Positions 57,062-64,000 of a stretch of DNA of 64,000 bases are shown here, in pieces. The notes beneath the pieces were generated by a model, which searched no databases, was not told where the DNA came from, and saw only the letters and a list, made by a program, of their open reading frames with translations. This DNA comes from Lineus longissimus. Lineage: Eukaryota > Nemertea > Pilidiophora > Heteronemertea > Lineidae. Within the stretch, counting starts at the first letter, position 1. The number at the start of each line of letters is the position of its first letter. The position numbers were made by a program, and so were the translations under genes. The DNA lies in assembly GCF_910592395.1 (NCBI RefSeq), contig NC_088317.1, positions 14,756,001 through 14,820,000 of the forward strand, written 5' to 3'.

Positions 57062-60000
57062 ATGATGTTGTCAAAAGCGGGCGGCTCAGGTTCCCTTCTT
57101 CTGAAAGTTAGGAGAAGTTTTCCTCGAAACTCTAGCTTTGGAAAATTACCCGTAGCTTCAAGCAGTACAACTGCAGCTACATTTAACTCGGCCCAGGACT
57201 CCAGTGCCAAAAGGTTTGATGAAATTCCTGGTCCGAAGGGACTTCCATTTATCGGGACATTATTGGACTACAGAATCGGTAGGCTATATACTAAGTATTT
57301 CTCTTCAAAGAAAAAATAGGTAACAACACATCTAAATATACAATTTTAGGTTCACTCGATTTAGTGCGCATTGTTTTGTGCATGCCACAGCTATTTCTAG
57401 AGCGCTTATCATCCAACAAAATAGACGCCAATAGTCTATAGCAACGATTATGCATCCAAGTGTTGTCTAAATTGGTATGGCTCTACCCCCCCCCCATCCA
57501 TTTTTCGATAGCTGGTTTTATTTTAGTGTTTGTTTGCACTCGCATTTTGATACGAGACTTCACTACAAGGTAAGCATTCGTATTATTCGACCATAAATGC
57601 CAATTTTCTCGGATGCCGTTATTTGTATTGTATGGTATGGCGGGCATTTTCACAGAAACGACCACTAAATCATAAACAAAATGTGTAGGATTTTATCGAC
57701 TGGTCTTTCTTCAGGACAATACCGGCCAACAACTTTCCACAAGGCCCTCCTCGACCGACATAAACAATATGGGAAAATATTCAAGCAGAAAATTATGGGT
57801 CGCACGACTGTTCATTTGTTGGACCCGGAGTTCTATAGAGTCTGGTTCCAGTCGGAGGACAAAACGCCCCACATTGTTCCACTACTCGAGCCGGTGAAGA
57901 TCTACCGAAAGAAACGAAATTTTGCCGCTGGGTTGGGGAACAGGTAATTTAGCTCATATTTTAATTCATTGTTGTCAATTTTTATCACAACAATCCAAAT
58001 ACTCTCATTATCAGTACTTGGTCTGCAGCTGCTGCCGACTTCTCGTAATGTTGAAATAGCTGGTCGAAGTACCGCCACCAAATATGTCATCACACTACTG
58101 CCGAAGCCAATTACCGAAGCCCCAACACAACGATTCCCAGTAGAATTATTTGAATGCTGGATTAGTTCACTGAAACATCGGTTTATTACAATACATACTT
58201 AACAACATGTTTAAAATGTTGTCGTATTTTGTGATCAAAATTCTCTAGCGATTTTCGGGATGTTCCTGCGAGAGCCATCAAATTAGGCCGATGTGTATTA
58301 CATTTGCTCCATAAAATGTTTTTTCCATTGTATGACTTTGCTCTTAATGGAGAAAGCATCCTTCCTTCAGGCTGCAGGTTGAACGTTGAAGAAGAAAAAT
58401 TAAACACGCCATGTTTCCCGAGAAGCATCACCCATCATTTACCCAAATGAATCAATGTCGTCGAAGGGCTTATATTATACATGTACTTTATTATAGTAAT
58501 GGCGAGGAATGGTACAAAGTTCGCAGTGCCATTCAACAGCTGATGATGAGGCCGAAAGAAGTGACCGAGTTCTTCCACATGGCTGAAGGAGTCGCCACTG
58601 ACTTCCTCGAGAGGATCAGAAGAATACGAGACAAAAACGGTGAAGTTGGAAACTTCTTAAACGAGGCAAAGAAATGGACACTTGAAAGTAAGATTCAGAA
58701 TCAAGCCCTTCTTGCAGTACTACGTAGGCTTGGCTCGCCTGGCTCCTTGCAGTACACTATATTCACCCATTTTACGAGATTAATTCCTTGATATTAGCTT
58801 TGGGTTAGTCTTGTTAAGCTTTGGAACTAGCCTTCCCTTTTTTCTGTAGGATCAGCCACGACCCGCTTTAAGGGTTGACCATAGGTACCACCAATTTGGG
58901 ATTCCGTACACTATTATAACTCTTTTAACACGGAGTGAATGCCAATTTATAGGGTGGGATCGGGAGTCTGTTCTTTGTTTTCCAGAGTTCGGCCTCTCAT
59001 GTTTTGAATAGGCATTCACTTCATTTTATAGGAGCTCTAATTGCTTTAGGATTTCAAATTCTACCCAAAATGGTGATGCCTATGGTCAACTCCTAACGAG
59101 ACAATCGTGTTGTTTTTGTTCTGTTGGTGCAGTCACGGCTCACTTTATGCAAGTATCAATTCGTGTCTTGTACCCCCCCCCCCGCCCCTCCTCAAGGGTA
59201 CGACACCTTATCACCCCATAACGACATCTTAAGGCTCAAGCATCACCCTTTTTTCACCAATGCTACTTTTTCTTTCGTCAAGACATCACCATCAACAATA
59301 TATCAGTTATCACCATCATATAAAGTAACCGGACTAATTTTACTGGATAAGGCGGTATGTTCGACAATACATAGACACATTAGCATCCTTATTCTTTCCA
59401 GTTTCGCCAAATTTTCACTAAAGGAAAAATAAATACTACTCAAGCATCGGCAAAGATTAGTGGTGATAGCTTAACTACCCTTGAGGAGGGGGGGGGGGGG
59501 GGTACAAGAAACGAATTGATACTTGCATTAATGGAGACTATTGTGTTTTTCTTAATGTTCAGCAACGCTTTGAAACAAGACTTGTATTTTTCTGTCCGCT
59601 CACCTATGGCACGTCTTGATAAAATACCTGTCTCTCTGTAGGTGCAGCCACCAAGTTCTTTAAAAATTGTGTTTTCCTTGTTTGATATGAAATCATTTGA
59701 ATTTCGTTTACTTGACTGTTTCAGCTTCATCAATGACATGCTTTGAAAAAAGACTTGGTGCACTGGAATGTCAGCCAGGCTCTGAGCTCCAGAAAACAAT
59801 TGATATCAATGCCGCTAGCTTGGATCTTTCTACCAAATTGTATTTCTCACTGCCCATTTACAAGTACTTTAGTACTCCGGCGTGGCGGGACTTAATCGAC
59901 AAACAAGACTCCTTTCACGGGTAAATATTACTTTTTGCAACTTTTGTGTTATTTAAGAACAAAATGTTCAGCTTTCTTAGTGTGTGTTTTCAGCATCTAC

Positions 60001-63000
60001 AGGCCGATTAATTAAAAAGGTAATCCAGGAGTAAAGGGTTAATACGTCCCGTTTTCAAACTAATGGTGCTCAGTGATGCATCATCAGAGGCTTGTAATCA
60101 GTCTGTCCTTCAGTGGCTCAGTAATAAATAATTCTCGTTCCGGTAATGCGCAAAGAGGATGCACCCGAGAATGCTTGCGGGGATACGAGTTATACAATTC
60201 TGGCATGCATGACCATCATAATTTCACGTTCTACCGGTTTTTACCCGCGAACCAGTTTTGAGGTCATAGGTTAATCGGATCCCCGAAACTAATTCAGCAA
60301 GCGTTTACGGCTGAACATGCAAACATTTTTTTTCCTTTTATAAATCCAAAATTCACACTTCATGAAAAACAATTCTGGTCAGAAAGTACAAGCATTTTGG
60401 TTGGTGTAACCTAGACAAATACTTCGTCCCAAGCGTAGCGGATCGAGGCTATAATAATGAGCCAGGTGAAACCGCACACTGAGTTCAAAACGTCCTTTCT
60501 GTGCTACCTTGAAGCTGATTATTGGTCAATTACTTGTGTCTACATTGAAATTGTTGTTGGGTTATTTCAGTAAAGCAAAGGAGCTAGTCGATGCCACCAC
60601 GACGAAGATACAGGATTTGATGAAAAAGGGTGAATTAAAGGATGGCCAGTATGGCTTTATGACGTATCTGTTGTCGAGGAAAGACTTGGAGTACAAGGAC
60701 GCCGTTATCATAGCTCTCTCCTTAATCGGGGACGGGCTTATTACGGTACGTACCCATATTGAAAATCCAGGTAAAAAGTCGTGTCGGATTTTTGGTTAAG
60801 ATAACTGGGTAATAGCTTGCGGGGTCAGGTCAGGCTGGACTACCTAGGTGGTGCCTGCAGGTTATAGTTCTTGCTAGTAGCCTCTGAACTGGTGCATTTG
60901 TTTAGATCAGGCCCAGGTCAGGGCAGGGCAGGTGATACCAGACTGACTGAAGGTTGCCCACAGGTTGGACTACTTGCCACTGGAAACCTGTAACCAGCTA
61001 GTGCCACCTGTACCAGGGGGGACTGGCCTCTTTAGCGGCTTGGTTCAATACCTGGCATTGGCACTGTCACTACTGGCACTGGCCTAAGGATGCATCCCAA
61101 AATGGTCTGGAGTTCTCTGAAATTTATATGAATTCAGACTGTTGTAGGCTTGTAGCTTGGCCTATGCCTTGACCTACTTACTGCATACTGTATCCTATAT
61201 GTGGGCAATGTAATTGACATAATAGAATATAACTTAGTGCAGCAGACTAGAACACCAGCATTAGGTGTAGGCTGCAGCCCACTGGCTGTGGTGAGGCTGT
61301 ATCATGTATTATGTTTTGATTTTAAAACTTTGACTTGATTCAACTCAATGCTGTCCATCAGACTTACTTTCGAAACATTTATTTAAGTCCCTGAAACACT
61401 GTATTTGCATTTTTGCCAGTGCCCGCGTGCCAGTGCCAGGTATTGAACCAACCCATCTTTAGCACTGGTCGGCAACAAGTCTAGGAGAAGGAAAACTCTA
61501 ATATAACACCAAAATTTGCATAAGACAGAAATGCTGGGCCATGGAAAAATGGCCTCTAACCACGGCATTACGCATCTCAACACTGAAAAGAAATCTGGCC
61601 AAATGGTGCCAACATGCAGGATCAACTGTATGGTGACTGGGTGGAATTGCGGAAGACGACTGAGTACACCCGACGAACAGGATTGACTGCATGAGGTGAA
61701 CGCGAGGAAAAAGAAGAAGCTTGCGGTTGACAAAGGGAATATAAGTAAACATGTTCATATTTTTCAGACCTCTCCAGCTACAGTGGGGCAGCTTTACTGC
61801 TTGGCGACGAACCCGGCAAAACAGGAGAAGCTGTATGAAGAGGTTTGCAGGGAGGCCCCAAAAGGGGAGCCACTCACATCTGAGCGGATCAACAGGATGC
61901 CGTATCTCAAGGCTTGTGTCAAAGAAGCATTCAGGTGATGGTTAACAATGAAATATTTGACCACACATAGTATTTCTCAGTGGCGAACACACTTAAAATT
62001 GATTAGTAAAAATAACACTTTGGTAGTAATTTTTTACTCTAGTATAGTTGCTATTTCACTATAACAGTGGCATTAGTTGATTTAGTTAGAGAATTGGTAC
62101 TTTCGCAGTCGGTGCAAAAGGAACTACCAGATTATGTGTTTTTTACGGATCAATTTTGAGTGTGTAATTCGACCGTAAAGTGCCAAACTGTCACTTTTGA
62201 GATTGTGAATATTTGCGAAAAAAGACAAACTTACTCCATTTTTATTTTTGTGAATCGATGTAGTGATCTCAGGAATTTGAGTGAAATCAATCATTAAATA
62301 TAGATAATTTCTTAAATGCATACATTTTATAACATGGCTTCTCTTCCAGGTTTTTCCCGACGGGACCTGATGTTAAAAGAGTGGTCATGAAAGACACTAT
62401 GATTGGTGGATATACCATACCTAAAGGGGTAACATTTTCACTCTGATCATTTGGTGATAAATCGGTTACAAAATCCCGTAATAGATGGTGATAGGTTAGT
62501 TTGTATATGTAGTAGTGACTTTTGTGCAGTCACTTAATGCGTCTGTACATTACGTGACTGCTAACGCAGGTAGCCATTTTTAGACTGCGCCACTCCACGA
62601 TTCGTGGACTGCAGGCGCATGCATGAAGATACCAGAATGACGGCGTTCGGTTATCCCGGAATAAAGTGATACGCAAAACCGAATTAATTATGCACACTCA
62701 CTTATGTCCAGTATTTAATTATGTGCGATATCATTTCCTCCTAGTGATACAGGTAACATTTGTTCACAAAACATGGTCGTGTTCCTTTCAGACAAATCTT
62801 GAAATGAACAACTTTGCTCTCCTGCGATCGAGCGAATATTTCGATGATCCTGAAGACTACCTGCCGGAGAGATGGTTGCGAGGCGAATCAGCCCATAACA
62901 TCCACCCCTATCTACTCACACCGTTTGGGTATGGGACTCGCATGTGTCCAGGTAAAGGCAATGCCGCTATCCCCTTCATACCTCGTTATTGCATCCTAAC

Positions 63001-63955
63001 TGCTTCTTAATCTTCGGCTAATTAATGTGTGCAGCTTCATTTGGAGACAATTATTACACAATAACGTTAACTATGAACTGGTGATCCTATCGGAGACCAA
63101 TCATTTTTACGCGTTCTATTCAGTCTTGGCCTAAATTGCAATCGGTTCGAGTACCATCCGCCATAGAATGTATTGCAAATATGGAACCTGAAAAGTCAAA
63201 CTTTCATTAGACCGAGGCTATACATAGTAGGGAGCTATTCTTATTTTCATTTCCACTTCGATGCAGGATTTTCTTTCATTCATGGTAAACTGTCACAAGC
63301 CATTTGCCTTCTCTCCGATTTTTTTTCTGCTGACATATTTGCCGGGAAGTTACTATCTTAATCAAGTGTCCGAGTCATCTGTTATGATTTGCTCGCATAT
63401 TATTTGGCATTAGGCCTAGTAGTATCATTACAAAAAGTTGAACACGTTGATTGACAAAACATTGGAAATCCCCGCGAGTGTGGGTCAGTCAATGGGCAAT
63501 AACCCCACTGAGTCATACCCAACACCGTGCACCAGCTCGGACAACAGGATGCCATGCCGCCTCGCGGTAGAATGCAGAGTGAAAGAAGTGGCAACCTGTA
63601 GGCATACAGTTGCATGTAGCCTTTGTATTGACTTCAGCCCCACTGCCATTGAATGGAGAAGTTCACGCCAGCATCGAAAATGGTGATTGGTAGAAAATCT
63701 TGTGGCAGAAAATACTGATTACTCATCACGCGATTTCGGTTTGTAATAAGCCATTTTATACGCATGAATTTCAATTTAACTATTATTATCTTTACAGGTC
63801 GTCGCTTTGCGGAACAAGATATGTACATCATCATTACAAAACTGATTCAAAACTTCAAAATTCGATGGAACTCAAAGGAGGTATTGTCACAGGAGTACAA
63901 AATGGTGTTCATTCCGGACAGACCCGCCACATTTGCGTTTCTTGACAGAGAATAG
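57062..63955 (+). CDS. Mitochondrial-clan cytochrome P450, 9 exons, 523 aa
   Basis: Heme-thiolate monooxygenase, most likely of the inner mitochondrial membrane matrix side and fed by adrenodoxin. Exons: 57062-57278, 57715-57943, 58497-58687, 59725-59920, 60571-60745, 61768-61934, 62350-62428, 62792-62951, 63798-63955; all phases agree. The N-terminus is Ser/Arg-rich without a membrane helix, as in mitochondrial presequences, followed by IPGPKGLPFIG. EEWYKVRSAIQQLMMRPKEV is the mitochondrial-clan B-C region. The I-helix reads IGDGLITTS (330-338): the usual acidic or Asn residue of AGxDTTS is Ile. KEAFR (388-392) is the K-helix ExxR, PERW follows, and FGYGTRMCPGRRFAE carries the heme Cys (C470). 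Length fits CYP10/24/27-type enzymes; I cannot assign the family or substrate. Confidence 0.95.
59148..59527. mobile_element. Foldback element with homopolymer arms in P450 intron 3
   Basis: TGCAAGTATCAATTCGTGTC with TTGTACC and a C run on the left pairs with a G run, GGTACAAG and AACGAATTGATACTTGCA on the right. The arms also share CCTCCTCAAGGGTA/TACCCTTGAGGAGG, so stems are about 65 bases. The C and G tracts differ in length. GAGACAATCGTGTT before and GAGACTATTGTGTT after may be an imperfect flanking duplication. Confidence 0.82.
61010..61085. repeat. Inverted partial copy of the GCCAGTGCC/GGTATTGAACCAA segment
   Basis: TTGGTTCAATACCTGGCATT with TGGCACTGTCACTACTGGCA is the reverse complement of the GCCAGTGCC-rich, GTATTGAACCAA part of the repeat at 61405-61460. 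Together they give the 61010-61497 stretch partial foldback structure inside P450 intron 5. Confidence 0.65.
61258..61497. repeat. Dispersed ~250-base repeat, copy 2
   Basis: Second copy of the element at 56299-56562, in P450 intron 5. Shared ends are CCAGCATTAGGTGTAG and CGGCAACAAGTCTAGGAGAA. No coding capacity. Confidence 0.88.
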
Positions 63956-64000
63956 ACGTTTGGTCGTCATCTCCGGGGGCGGCCCTTGATCGAGACCGTC

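Overview
This is a window of animal nuclear DNA, most likely from a marine invertebrate (deuterostome or lophotrochozoan). Genes are split by GT-AG introns, families are metazoan (ionotropic glutamate receptor, matrix metalloproteinase, ADAMTS-type reprolysin, mitochondrial-clan P450), and the non-coding DNA is AT-rich and full of short inverted-repeat elements, minisatellites and ACATGTA-rich simple sequence. I cannot name the species. All exon models were built by hand from splice consensus plus reading-phase agreement; each of the four gene models closes with total length divisible by three.

Layout, left to right. 1-2066: no gene; holds half of an inverted-repeat element. 2072-7989: a complete but mutated Ty3/Gypsy LTR retrotransposon with matching LTRs, a perfect ATGGC target duplication and a tRNA-Leu(UAA) primer site. 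Its pol order is protease-integrase-RT-RNase H, as in the Gmr1 clade, and the capsid part of gag resembles a SCAN domain. 7995-13039: no confident gene, one exon-like island at 11757-11847. 13040-23087 (+): a 12-exon ionotropic glutamate receptor gene (900 aa). 24595-35338 (-): a compact 13-exon reprolysin/ADAMTS-like metalloprotease (453 aa) with an N-terminal membrane anchor instead of a signal peptide and no thrombospondin repeats. 38127-53444 (-): an 11-exon matrix metalloproteinase (593 aa) with furin site, hemopexin domain and a GPI-type C-terminus. 57062-63955 (+): a 9-exon mitochondrial-clan cytochrome P450 (523 aa).

The two metalloproteases lie in tandem on the minus strand about 2.6-2.8 kb apart. 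Both are predicted to be cell-surface anchored, one at its N-terminus and one at its C-terminus, so they may act on pericellular matrix, but no functional link is shown by the sequence. The glutamate receptor and P450 are unrelated neighbours.

The least ordinary signal is repeated in two genes: minisatellite arrays whose units contain, or abut, real exon-intron junctions. In the metalloproteinase a 45-bp array carries six tandem copies of the exon 2 acceptor and a 54-bp array begins just after the exon 2 donor. In the glutamate receptor, the exon 12 acceptor plus exon start is present in about eight degenerate copies, the exon 8 donor is duplicated, and a 91-bp array in the following intron carries exon-like cassettes.
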